From contig CAIQUS010000015.1 in assembly GCA_903875045.1 (NCBI GenBank), forward strand, positions 1 to 64,000: a stretch of DNA of 64,000 bases, in the 5' to 3' direction. Shown one piece after another: positions 45,083-53,568 of this stretch. The stretch's first letter is position 1. The number at the start of each line of letters is the position of its first letter. This DNA is from an uncultured Bacteroidales bacterium (GTDB lineage: Bacteria > Bacteroidota > Bacteroidia > Bacteroidales > FEN-979). The position numbers were made by a program, and so were the translations under genes. Below the pieces are notes generated by a model. The model did not search any database. It saw only the letters and a list, made by a program, of their open reading frames with translations, and had not been told where the DNA came from.

Positions 45083-46471
45083 ATGAAGCCTTTCATCGAT
45101 TCCGATGAAATATGGGATTATATCAATACTACCCCGGCAACGAAGGAAAAGGTGAGAGACGTTATTGCCAAATCACTGGATAAAAATCGTTTAACACTTG
45201 CCGAAACCGCCATCCTCATCAATGCTTCTGATCCGGAGTTGATCGAGGAGATCAAACAAGGTGCCCGAACGCTCAAAGAAAAAGTATATGGTCAGCGCAT
45301 CGTGCTGTTTGCTCCATTATATATCGGGAACCTCTGTACCAATAATTGTGTTTATTGCGGATTTAAAGCTTCAAACAAAAAGATTAAAAGGGTAACCCTC
45401 GATGAAAATGACCTGATCAGGCAGGTCAAAGCACTTGAGGACTCTGGGCAGAAGCGGCTGATCCTGGTATATGGGGAACATCCGAAATATGATGCAAAAT
45501 TTATTGCAGATTCGGTTAGGACGGTTTATTCGGTTAAAAGCGGCAATGGGGAGATCAGACGGGTAAATATCAATGCGGCCCCGATGGATATCGATGGTTT
45601 CAGGATCATCAAGGATGCCAAAATCGGAACATACCAGATCTTCCAGGAAACTTATCATCAGGAAACCTATGCAAAAGTACATCCCGGGGGGCAGAAAAGA
45701 AACTATGACTGGAGGTTGACCGGACTTGACCGCGCACAAGAAGCCGGTATTGACGATGTGGGCATCGGAGCATTGTTCGGACTTTATGACTGGCGGTTTG
45801 AAGTGCTAGGGCTGGTTCGGCACACCAACCATTTTGAGGCCGTTTACAATGTCGGGCCTCACACTATTTCATTTCCCCGCATCCAATATGCTTCAGAACT
45901 GAATATTGATAAGTCACACATCGTGAACAATGCTGAATTTACCCGGTTGGTAGCTATTCTTCGCCTTGCGGTTCCCTATACCGGACTCATCCTTACTGCC
46001 AGGGAAACTGCTGACATTCGGGATGAGATTATGCAATTTGGTGTTTCTCAGATTGATGGAGGGACAAACATTGAGATGGGCGGTTATTCAAAAAGGAAAG
46101 AAAACGAAGACCAGGATATTGACCTCGAACAATTCCAAATCAATGATAACAGGAGTTTGAATGAGATCATGGACGACCTGATAGACCATAAGTATATTCC
46201 GTCATTCTGTACCGCCTGTTATCGTTTGGGAAGAACAGGTGAACACTTTATGGAGTTTTCAGTGCCGGGATTTATCAAACGCTTTTGTCAGCCCAATGCA
46301 CTGATCACCATGGTTGAATACCTTGAAGATTATGCCCCGGAAGAAACAAAAGGGAAAGGTTATCTACTGTTGCAGGAAAAACTCGATGAAATCGAAGATG
46401 AATCCTTTAAAATCAAACTGACTGAAAAAATAAATCAAATCAAAAATGGCACCCGCGACTTGTACTATTAA
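45083..46471 (+). CDS. hydG: [FeFe]-hydrogenase H-cluster maturase HydG (radical SAM)
   Basis: A 462-residue radical SAM tyrosine lyase, which makes the CO- and CN-bearing iron synthon for the H-cluster of [FeFe] hydrogenase. The SAM cluster motif CTNNCVYC (CX3CX2C, near residue 85) is followed by GFKASN. The auxiliary cluster motif CX2CX22C is exact (CTACYRLG...KRFC, from about residue 376), which separates HydG from ThiH and HydE. Start ATG 45083 with AGGA 7 nt upstream. HydE, HydF and the hydrogenase itself are not in the window. Downstream genes encode two TM1266-type proteins and a histidine kinase. Confidence 0.95.
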   Translation: MKPFIDSDEIWDYINTTPATKEKVRDVIAKSLDKNRLTLAETAILINASDPELIEEIKQGARTLKEKVYGQRIVLFAPLYIGNLCTNNCVYCGFKASNKKIKRVTLDENDLIRQVKALEDSGQKRLILVYGEHPKYDAKFIADSVRTVYSVKSGNGEIRRVNINAAPMDIDGFRIIKDAKIGTYQIFQETYHQETYAKVHPGGQKRNYDWRLTGLDRAQEAGIDDVGIGALFGLYDWRFEVLGLVRHTNHFEAVYNVGPHTISFPRIQYASELNIDKSHIVNNAEFTRLVAILRLAVPYTGLILTARETADIRDEIMQFGVSQIDGGTNIEMGGYSKRKENEDQDIDLEQFQINDNRSLNEIMDDLIDHKYIPSFCTACYRLGRTGEHFMEFSVPGFIKRFCQPNALITMVEYLEDYAPEETKGKGYLLLQEKLDEIEDESFKIKLTEKINQIKNGTRDLYY

Positions 46472-46525
46472 CACATCAATACATCAGCACATTATCACAT
46501 CAACACATCAACACATCATCACATT
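46470..46525. repeat. 8-9-bp tandem array, unit ACACATCA
   Basis: Six to seven degenerate copies, beginning at the hydG stop codon and ending 6 nt before the ATG of the first TM1266-type gene. Confidence 0.85.
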
Positions 46526-46531
46526 AATTAA

Positions 46532-46789
46532 ATGAAGGAGCTCAGAATTATCGGTTTATTGATCACCGACCGAATCAAAGAGGCAGGACGCACACAGCAA
46601 ATACTCACAAAGTATGCCCATGTGATCAAGTCAAGGCTTGGGTTTCATGAAGTAACTGAAGACGTTTGCAGTCGTATTGGTGTGGTTATCCTGCAACTTG
46701 CCGGCACTTCAGCCGAATGCAATAAACTTGAATATGAACTTGGTCAGATTGGCGGTCTGGAGATCCAGCGGATGGTTTTCTGCCTTTAA
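46532..46789 (+). CDS. TM1266-type iron-only hydrogenase system regulator, paralog 1
   Basis: An 85-residue single-domain protein of the TM1266 family, an ACT/NikR-C-like fold found beside [FeFe]-hydrogenase maturation genes. The family core IKSRLGFHEVTEDVCSRIGV contains the HE motif and a Cys; it ends in LEIQRMVF. About half of its residues are identical with the second copy at 48482. The role is predicted as regulator of the hydrogenase system; ligand unknown. Located in an operon after hydG. Confidence 0.9.
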   Translation: MKELRIIGLLITDRIKEAGRTQQILTKYAHVIKSRLGFHEVTEDVCSRIGVVILQLAGTSAECNKLEYELGQIGGLEIQRMVFCL

Positions 46790-46800
46790 CACACAAAACC

Positions 46801-48459
46801 ATGAAGGAACATCACAGGGATGCGTTACGAAAAGAATTTGAGGAGTATTTTATGGTCTCTTCGTTGCCAACCATGCGGCTCGGGCTTCTGGTTACGATGA
46901 TCATGTTCTCATTTTTTGCTTTTTTCAACCTCATCTTTTTCCCTGATTCACCGGAACAATCATACTACAGCCGTTTCTGGATTATTTCCCCGTTCATGGT
47001 CATTTCGATCATGGTGACCTACATTAAACCCCTTTATAAATGGTTGCGGCTGACATACATCATCCTGAATGTTTTTATATGCCTGGCTATTTTATATGTA
47101 GGCATTCAATCTGAACCCACTCAAAAAGGATCAGAGTATTATTTTGCATGGGTGATGCTGGTAGTGATCGGCTTTTTTGTTTTTTACAGAATGTCCTTCT
47201 TCATCCTTGTTGTCATCGCCATATTCCAGGTTGTTGCCTACACCATCGCAACCATTCTTAACCACACTTTTGAACAACACCCGTTTTTCTTTTTTAACAA
47301 TCTGTTTTTTGTATTGGCTATTTTTTCCATCGGGTACATGATGGCCTACATGTATCGAAAACTGAACTGGAAAAATTTCTTACATCAAAAAGCTCTCACA
47401 AAGAGCAACTTGCAGCTGCAGGCTGAGATCAAAGAGCGAAAACAAGCGGTTGAAGCCTTGCAGCGCTCTGAAATTTTATATCATGACACCCTTGATGCAA
47501 TTCCCGACTGGATATACGTTGTTGACAGGGATAAGAAGTTTGTGATGCTTAATTCTGCCCTGCAGGAAGAACATCTCAGGCAGGGATTTACGATTAGCTG
47601 CCTCGGAAAGCGGATTGACAAGGTTTATCCGTTTATACCTTCCTCCACCATCCATGAAATAGACCAGGTATTTACTTCAGGCAAAATCATCATTGGAGAA
47701 CAGCAGTTTTTCCTCCGGGATAAAACGATTTATGGAGAAACCCGTAAAGTTCCGATCTTTAAAGATAACCAGGTTATCCAGGTATTGACGATCATGCGCA
47801 ACCGGTCAAAAGAAAAGGAAATAGAAGAGCTGAAACAAAGAAATGTTGAACAAAAAGAGATCATGCTCCGCGAAATCCACCATCGCGTAAAGAATAACCT
47901 CGCCATTGTGATCAGCCTACTAAACCTTCAACTCCGCAATAACAATGACGCAGGGCTGGCCAGAATCATCCGCGATATTGAAATGCGGATTCGCTCCATG
48001 GCGCTGATACATGAGCATTTATACCGGTCAGAAAATATCGACCGTATTCCCCTGGCATCCTATCTCCATTCACTTGCCACCATTATTACCGGCGCCTTCA
48101 GCGGTCGCCGGATAAAACTTGTGACATCACTGGAACCGATTGACGTCAATATTGAAACTGCTTTACCGTTAGGCCTTATTGCAAATGAATTGCTGACAAA
48201 TGCGTTCAAATACGCTTTCGTGAATGATGAAGACGGAGAAATACAAGTTCTTCTGGTTAAGGAAAATGAAGATGAGTTTTCGCTAATAATCAAGGATAAT
48301 GGCGTGGGATTGCCGGATTCATTCTCAATGGATTCAGAAAAAACCCTCGGCGTGTTTATTGTCAGGTTACTGGTTGAACAACTGGATGGCAAACTTGAAA
48401 TTACCAGGCGACCCGGAACTACTTTTACCCTTCACTTCAAAAATTTATTGTCAAAGTAA
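46801..48459 (+). CDS. Membrane PAS histidine kinase (HisKA_2 type)
   Basis: A 552-residue sensor kinase. The N-terminal 180 residues have about six membrane helices with short loops (no large extracytoplasmic domain). A coiled linker (QAEIKERKQAVEALQRSE) leads to a PAS domain (about 220-325, TLDAIPDWIYVVDRDKKFVM). The HisKA_2 phospho-acceptor motif is EIHHRVKNNLAIVISLLNLQ (His near residue 361), followed by a HATPase with NELLTNAFKYAF and DNGVGLP. No response regulator is adjacent. It lies between two TM1266-type genes, in the hydG operon, so a hydrogen- or redox-linked signal is plausible. Confidence 0.93.
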   Translation: MKEHHRDALRKEFEEYFMVSSLPTMRLGLLVTMIMFSFFAFFNLIFFPDSPEQSYYSRFWIISPFMVISIMVTYIKPLYKWLRLTYIILNVFICLAILYVGIQSEPTQKGSEYYFAWVMLVVIGFFVFYRMSFFILVVIAIFQVVAYTIATILNHTFEQHPFFFFNNLFFVLAIFSIGYMMAYMYRKLNWKNFLHQKALTKSNLQLQAEIKERKQAVEALQRSEILYHDTLDAIPDWIYVVDRDKKFVMLNSALQEEHLRQGFTISCLGKRIDKVYPFIPSSTIHEIDQVFTSGKIIIGEQQFFLRDKTIYGETRKVPIFKDNQVIQVLTIMRNRSKEKEIEELKQRNVEQKEIMLREIHHRVKNNLAIVISLLNLQLRNNNDAGLARIIRDIEMRIRSMALIHEHLYRSENIDRIPLASYLHSLATIITGAFSGRRIKLVTSLEPIDVNIETALPLGLIANELLTNAFKYAFVNDEDGEIQVLLVKENEDEFSLIIKDNGVGLPDSFSMDSEKTLGVFIVRLLVEQLDGKLEITRRPGTTFTLHFKNLLSK

Positions 48460-48481
48460 ATTATCTATCCGATATAAAACC

Positions 48482-48742
48482 ATGAAAGAGCTTTGGATTT
48501 TGGGTGTTCACATCACCAACAGGGTCAAAGACGTTTCAGATTTTCAAGCTGTTCTCACAAAGTTTGGCTGTACCATAAAAACGCGGCTCGGGCTTCATGA
48601 AGTAACTGACGACTTTTGCGCCCTCAGCGGGCTGGTCATCCTCGAACTCACCGGCCACAGGGAAGAATTTGTTAAACTGGAGAATGAGCTTTTGAAGATC
48701 GATGGAATAGAGGTAAAGAAGATGGTGTTTGATAAGGGGTGA
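48482..48742 (+). CDS. TM1266-type iron-only hydrogenase system regulator, paralog 2
   Basis: An 86-residue protein, start ATG 48482, about 50% identical with the one at 46532 over its full length (shared IKxRLGxHEVTxDxC core, start MKEL and end KMVF). The first copy has a Cys in CSRIG and this one in CALSG. Start upstream at 48299 would read through the kinase gene and is rejected. Its TGA stop falls in the first unit of a GGGTGACG array. Confidence 0.9.
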   Translation: MKELWILGVHITNRVKDVSDFQAVLTKFGCTIKTRLGLHEVTDDFCALSGLVILELTGHREEFVKLENELLKIDGIEVKKMVFDKG

Positions 48743-48813
48743 CGGGTGACGCGTGACGCGTGATGGGTGACGCGTGATGGGTGACGGGTGACGGGTGACG
48801 CGTGACGCGTGAC
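48737..48813. repeat. 8-bp tandem array, unit GGGTGACG / GCGTGACG
   Basis: About nine copies. It fills the gap between the convergent TM1266-2 and carbamate kinase genes exactly; the TGA of the former is in the first unit. Same unit as 14961-15009. Confidence 0.92.
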
Positions 48814-48814
48814 A

Positions 48815-49759
48815 TTAAACCAGTGTTACACGTGTTCCGCCGTTATCTATTCCCAGCATGGTTGTTTTGGTAATAATCGTGTCTTTTCCTGAGTGTTCCA
48901 CAAAATGGATGGCTGCACGGACTTTCGGCCCCATACTGCCATCGGGAAACTGGCCTTCTTCAAGATAGCGTTTGGCTTCGGCGATTGTCATACGGTCAAG
49001 CGATTTTTCCTGGGGCGTATTAAAATTGATACATACTTTGGGGACATCGGTAAGAATAAAAAACTTGTCGGCATTGATCTGGGATGCCAATAAGGCAGAT
49101 GCCAGATCCTTATCAATCACAGCGTCAATTCCCTGCAATTTATTTGGTTCGACATAATAAACCGGGATCCCCCCGCCTCCCACGGCAATGGCAATTTGTC
49201 CGCCACGGGCAATGGATTCGATGGTTTTTTTATTGATGATGACCAATGGTGTTGGTGAAGCAACGACTTTACGCCAGCCACGGCCACGCGGATCTTCCCT
49301 GAACACCGACTTTGAATCTTTTGCCATCTGGTCGGCTTCATCTTTGGTATAATAAGGGCCAACCGGTTTTGTGGGTTTTAAAAATGCAGGATCATCCTTA
49401 TTTACCAATACCTGTGTGGTTATGGTGATGATGTCGCGCTCCATGTCATGAATCTCCAGTACATTTTTAAGTTGCTGTTCAATGATATAGCCGATAAATC
49501 CCTGTGAATAGGCCACACAGATATCCAAAGGCATTTCAGGGATGCCGAACATTTTAAAGCCGGCAGAATTGGCCAGCATGATATTGCCTACCTGCGGTCC
49601 GTTGCCATGCGTGATGACGATATTATAATCGCGTTTAATCAGTTTTATCAGACTTTCGGCCGTTGCATTCGCATTGGCTTCCTGTTCATCAATGGTTCCT
49701 TTTTGATCGCCGCGTAACAGGGCATTCCCTCCGAGGGCAACAACAGCAAGCTTTTTCAT
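48815..49759 (-). CDS. arcC: Carbamate kinase
   Basis: A 314-residue amino acid kinase that forms ATP from carbamoyl phosphate. Conserved: AVVALGGNALLRGDQKGTID, ITHGNGPQVGNIMLANSAGF, RGGQIAIAVGGGGIPVYY, VIDKDLASALLASQINADKF, and the C-terminal GSMGPKVRAAIHFVE. No arginine deiminase or ornithine transcarbamylase genes adjoin, so carbamoyl phosphate may come from another route such as ureidoglycolate or citrulline breakdown. A -7 box (TAATTTTG on the minus strand, 49780-49787) lies upstream. Confidence 0.95.
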   Translation of the reverse strand: MKKLAVVALGGNALLRGDQKGTIDEQEANANATAESLIKLIKRDYNIVITHGNGPQVGNIMLANSAGFKMFGIPEMPLDICVAYSQGFIGYIIEQQLKNVLEIHDMERDIITITTQVLVNKDDPAFLKPTKPVGPYYTKDEADQMAKDSKSVFREDPRGRGWRKVVASPTPLVIINKKTIESIARGGQIAIAVGGGGIPVYYVEPNKLQGIDAVIDKDLASALLASQINADKFFILTDVPKVCINFNTPQEKSLDRMTIAEAKRYLEEGQFPDGSMGPKVRAAIHFVEHSGKDTIITKTTMLGIDNGGTRVTLV

Positions 49760-49779
49760 AGGTTTATGGTTTAAATGGC

Positions 49780-49787
49780 AAAATTAG
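49780..49787 (-). promoter_or_regulatory. -7 box of the carbamate kinase gene
   Basis: Minus-strand TAATTTTG, 20 nt before the ATG; no clear -33 partner. Confidence 0.4.
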
Positions 49788-49823
49788 ATTTTTTTTCCGA
49801 TCTTTAATTAACTTCGCAGCGTG

Positions 49824-50723
49824 ATGAAGCCTCAAAAAAAAGCTTACCTGTATGCATTCGCGGCAATTGCCTGCTGGTCAACCATCGGTTCGGCATTCAA
49901 ACTCTCCTTGCGGTATACTGACCCTCAGGGGTTATTGTTCATCTCATCACTGGTTGCCTGCCTGATTTTGTTTGTCATCCTGCTGGTCCAGGGCAAATTG
50001 GCGTTGCTGCGCCACCTGACCCTGAAGGAGTTTTTGTTATCGGCTTTTCTCGGGATGTTAAATCCGTTTCTCTATTATTCGGTGTTGCTGAAGGCTTATG
50101 ATTTGTTACCGGCACAAGAGGCGGGAACGCTCAATTATATCTGGCCGCTGGTGCTCGTACTCCTGTCGATCCCGATGCTTCGGCAAAAGATCAGTTTTGT
50201 GAGCGTCATCGCCATCCTGATCAGTTTTGCTGGTATTATTGTTATTTCCAGCCGTGGAGATTTTTCTTTCGGCACCGCTGATCATACAGGTAATGAGGCG
50301 ATTATCAATTCATCGGGAGTGTCGCTCGCGGTAGGCAGTGCTGTTTTATGGGCGCTCTATTGGATTTTCAATGTCAAAGACCAGCGGGAAGCTATCACAA
50401 AACTCTTTCTCAATTTTTCTTTCGGGTTTCTTTATACTTTCATTTCCATTGTTGTTTCCGGCAGGTTTCACCTTCCTGCATGGCAGGGTATTGCAGGCGG
50501 CATTTACATTGGCCTGTTTGAAATGGGGATCACCTTTGTATTATGGATGTATGCACTAAAGTATTCATCCACCACCGCCAAGGTGTCCAACCTGATCTAC
50601 CTTTCTCCATTCATGTCGCTGATTATTATTCACTTTACGGTTGGTGAAACCATCCTGACTTCGACAGTTATCGGGCTACTTTTGATTATAAGTGGAATCG
50701 GGCTGCAGCAGTATCTGAAATGA
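49824..50723 (+). CDS. DMT-superfamily EamA transporter
   Basis: A 299-residue membrane protein with ten predicted helices in two repeats. The first EamA unit begins YLYAFAAIACWSTIGSAFKL; the second has AVGSAVLWALYWIFNVKDQR and ends LLLIISGIGLQQYLK. Starts GTG 49821 and ATG 49824 are adjacent; ATG is used. Divergent from carbamate kinase. Substrate unknown. Confidence 0.9.
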   Translation: MKPQKKAYLYAFAAIACWSTIGSAFKLSLRYTDPQGLLFISSLVACLILFVILLVQGKLALLRHLTLKEFLLSAFLGMLNPFLYYSVLLKAYDLLPAQEAGTLNYIWPLVLVLLSIPMLRQKISFVSVIAILISFAGIIVISSRGDFSFGTADHTGNEAIINSSGVSLAVGSAVLWALYWIFNVKDQREAITKLFLNFSFGFLYTFISIVVSGRFHLPAWQGIAGGIYIGLFEMGITFVLWMYALKYSSTTAKVSNLIYLSPFMSLIIIHFTVGETILTSTVIGLLLIISGIGLQQYLK

Positions 50724-50742
50724 CCAAATACTTAAATACAGA

Positions 50743-50826
50743 AAATCCGACCCCTACAGGGTCGTGGATGCCATGCGGGGGACATTCATACGACCAATAT
50801 CCGACCCCTCCGGGGTCTGGTCAGAC
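50743..50826. repeat. Palindromic GACCCC element
   Basis: Two hairpin-forming words, CGACCCCTACAGGGTCG (50748-50764) and GACCCCTCCGGGGTC (50804-50818), each preceded by ATCC. GC-rich against an AT-rich surrounding, without ORF. It may be an interspersed extragenic palindrome or a bidirectional terminator after the transporter gene. Confidence 0.7.
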
Positions 50827-50873
50827 TATATTATTCGGATATACTGCTACAACTGTGACCAATCAATAATAAA

Positions 50874-51725
50874 ATGTTGAAAATAAATTACGATAAAATC
50901 ATTTCGGAGGAAATTGAAAAACACAAAGATTCGCCTGTGGATATGCTGACGATTGGTGATATCACAAGCGAATACAGATACCTTAAATCTCATCAGGATT
51001 CCTATGTAAGAACGATTCGTGATGTTGACAACCTTTTTAAACATTCAGACAGGGAGATTCGTATTTTAGAAATAGGTTCCATGTTAGGTGTTGTCAGCAT
51101 TTCATTAAAAAAGAGAGGATATCATGTATATGCCTGTGATATCCCTGAGTTCTACAATTCAGTTTCGCTTCGGAATTTATACGAAACCAATGATATCCCT
51201 TTCAGTGGTTTTAATTTAAAATATGCCAAACTGCCATACAATTCAAATTTCTTTGATCTGGTAATTATTTGTGAAGTAATTGAGCATTTGAATTTCAACC
51301 CCCTTCCTTTGTTATCCGATATCAGCAGAGTATTGAAAAATGACGGATATCTATATATCAGCATGCCAAATCAATCAAATATTGGTAACAGGATCATGCT
51401 TGCAACAGGAAAATCAATTCACAATCCCATTGATGACTTCTTCAGACAACTTGATCGAAAAAGCAACATGGTTGTGGCGTTGCACTGGAGGGAATACACC
51501 TTATCCGAAACCCTGCTGATGATTGAAAAAATGGGGTTTAAAGCAATCCTGAAATACTACTTCGCAGAAAAAGACAAGACAGGAAGCAGTTTTTTGATGT
51601 TTCTAAAGTGGTTAATAAAAAGGGTTTTATACGCTTATCCCCCTTTCAGACCCTGCCAGGTTGTGATCGGTCAAAAAGTGACAACCCCGGTGAACGATTT
51701 TTGGTTAACCGAGGCGAATTCCTGA
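50874..51725 (+). CDS. SAM-dependent methyltransferase, class I
   Basis: A 283-residue methyltransferase type 11-like protein. SAM site IRILEIGSMLGVVSISLKKR near residues 62-82, followed by the acidic strand end YHVYACDIP and DLVIICEVIEHLNFNPLPLL. The substrate is unknown; similar proteins act on small metabolites or glycan-linked groups. The C-terminal 60 residues include a hydrophobic FLMFLKWLIKRVLYAYPPF segment, perhaps a membrane contact. Its AT-richer codon use differs slightly from its neighbours. Isolated unit. Confidence 0.85.
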   Translation: MLKINYDKIISEEIEKHKDSPVDMLTIGDITSEYRYLKSHQDSYVRTIRDVDNLFKHSDREIRILEIGSMLGVVSISLKKRGYHVYACDIPEFYNSVSLRNLYETNDIPFSGFNLKYAKLPYNSNFFDLVIICEVIEHLNFNPLPLLSDISRVLKNDGYLYISMPNQSNIGNRIMLATGKSIHNPIDDFFRQLDRKSNMVVALHWREYTLSETLLMIEKMGFKAILKYYFAEKDKTGSSFLMFLKWLIKRVLYAYPPFRPCQVVIGQKVTTPVNDFWLTEANS

Positions 51726-51886
51726 AAACCATCTGTGGGTAGATTGACTGCGAACCTTTGTCAAAAACTTTTCGGAGCGGGGCCACCATATGCCTTTTTT
51801 AGTAAAAATAACCATTCTCTGAGTTGTTAATGATAAATATTGTAATTTAGTTGGTGGATAATCAGTTCACCTGAACATAACATGCT

Positions 51887-53545
51887 ATGAGAAATTTCAA
51901 CAGGAAATCAAGTGCCATAAGGCTTAGCGGTATTGTAACCGGCATGGTGGTTGTCGGTTTGATCATTATGGTTGCACTAAGTGGGTGCAAAAAGGATTTC
52001 AGTTTTGATAAGGTTAAAAGCCTTACATGGAATCCCTACCTTGCCCTTCCGCTGGTAAACGACAGCATCACCCTTCGCCGGGTATTGACCCAGGGCGGCA
52101 CAGAGGATCACCTTGATATTGACGAAAGTGGCAATATCTCAATCCTTTTCTATTATAACAATGATGCATTCAGGCTCCGGCCCGCCGATCTGATCAAACT
52201 TTCACCAGTCAGCTTTCCATTTGTACACCAGGTTACCCAGGCTGAACAGAATATCCTGAGTATTTCCGACTTCCCCATCCCGCCTGTTATTTTCGATCTC
52301 AACTTTAACGGTATCATTGCAGGCGCCAGAGTGGATAAACTGGTGGTAAAAAAGGGGGTGATAGCGGTAAATTCAAATCACACCTTCAGCAATGATGGCT
52401 ATTTAACCATTTCTATTCTGAATGCAACGAAAAACGGCCTCCCCTTTTCATTTACCCTTGCGCCATTTGTTTCCGGGCAGGCCCAAACCAACATTGATAT
52501 CTCCGGTGTGCGGTTCGATATGTCGTCAACCCCAAACACATTCCAGGTGAAAATAGAAGGTTTATTAAAGAAATCGTCAAGACCCGTTGCCGGTGATGAA
52601 ATACGCACCGACTTTCAGGTTTCAGTCGATACCATCGGGTGGTTCGAGGGGTTTCTGGGCCATCAAACATTTTCGCAACTCATGGACACCATCAGCGTGA
52701 ATGTTTTCAACAATGCTTACACCCTTGGAGATGTCTATTTTATGGATCCGCAAGCCTCCATTACCATCATGAACTCGATTGGTATCCCAACGGATATTAC
52801 GATTGAAAGACTGATCGCCATCAACAATGCATCGGGCAACACCCTTGATATTGCCAACCGGTTAGGCGCCGGGGCCTATTTTTCCGTACCAAGCCCGCTG
52901 ATCAATGCAACCAAGCCTGCCATAAAGTCGATGAATTATACCAATGACAACACCGGCAATGCCATGAATGATTTTTTCAACTTAAAGCCTGATAATGTTG
53001 CCTTTCAGATCAAGACGGAAATCAATGCATCGGGTACACCACTTAATTTTTTCGCTGATACCAGCTCCTTTTGGGGTGACATTCGTGTGAAGTTACCCCT
53101 TTGGGGCCATTTTGACCATCTCACTTTCGTGGATACATTTGATCTCGTCATTGACAAACCTGAAGAACTCGAGTTTCTGGAATTCAGGACGAATGTTTCA
53201 AACGGATTGCCCCTCGCCGGGCTGATGCAGGTATATTTTGTCGATGAAAACTATATTAAAAAAGATTCCCTTACCGGAACAGACCAACTGATTGTCCGAG
53301 AAGCACCTGTTGACCCTTCAACAGAACTTCCCTACCCTGGCGTGTTTGGCGTGAAGGACACCACCTTCATACTTAATACGCAAAGAATGCAGAACCTTAA
53401 ATATGTAAAAAAAGCGCTTGTGAAAGCTGTGCTGCATTCATCGGAGCAAGGTCAGATCAACGTCAAACTCCGGGCAGAGCAGATGATCAAACTCCACTTT
53501 ACTGCCAAGGCCAAACTCCGGACTAACATTCAATTCAGCAAATAG
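51887..53545 (+). CDS. Large lipoprotein of unknown function
   Basis: A 552-residue outer-envelope lipoprotein. Signal with lipobox near VALSGC (Cys about residue 34), followed by KKDFSFDKVKSLTWNPYLAL, a start shared by a Bacteroidota-specific lipoprotein group. The mature protein is beta-rich with no recognised catalytic motif. It is followed after 23 nt by a DUF5723 barrel-like protein, so the pair probably acts together at the outer membrane. Confidence 0.8.
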   Translation: MRNFNRKSSAIRLSGIVTGMVVVGLIIMVALSGCKKDFSFDKVKSLTWNPYLALPLVNDSITLRRVLTQGGTEDHLDIDESGNISILFYYNNDAFRLRPADLIKLSPVSFPFVHQVTQAEQNILSISDFPIPPVIFDLNFNGIIAGARVDKLVVKKGVIAVNSNHTFSNDGYLTISILNATKNGLPFSFTLAPFVSGQAQTNIDISGVRFDMSSTPNTFQVKIEGLLKKSSRPVAGDEIRTDFQVSVDTIGWFEGFLGHQTFSQLMDTISVNVFNNAYTLGDVYFMDPQASITIMNSIGIPTDITIERLIAINNASGNTLDIANRLGAGAYFSVPSPLINATKPAIKSMNYTNDNTGNAMNDFFNLKPDNVAFQIKTEINASGTPLNFFADTSSFWGDIRVKLPLWGHFDHLTFVDTFDLVIDKPEELEFLEFRTNVSNGLPLAGLMQVYFVDENYIKKDSLTGTDQLIVREAPVDPSTELPYPGVFGVKDTTFILNTQRMQNLKYVKKALVKAVLHSSEQGQINVKLRAEQMIKLHFTAKAKLRTNIQFSK

Positions 53546-53568
53546 CAACAATATAAAAACAGAAAAAC

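Noticed and set aside
46470-46525. Possible CRISPR array
   Set aside because: The unit is 8-9 bp with no spacers, and there are no cas genes. The same applies to all arrays in the window.
46801-48459. Hybrid kinase with receiver domain
   Set aside because: The protein ends with the HATPase domain; no receiver-type sequence follows.
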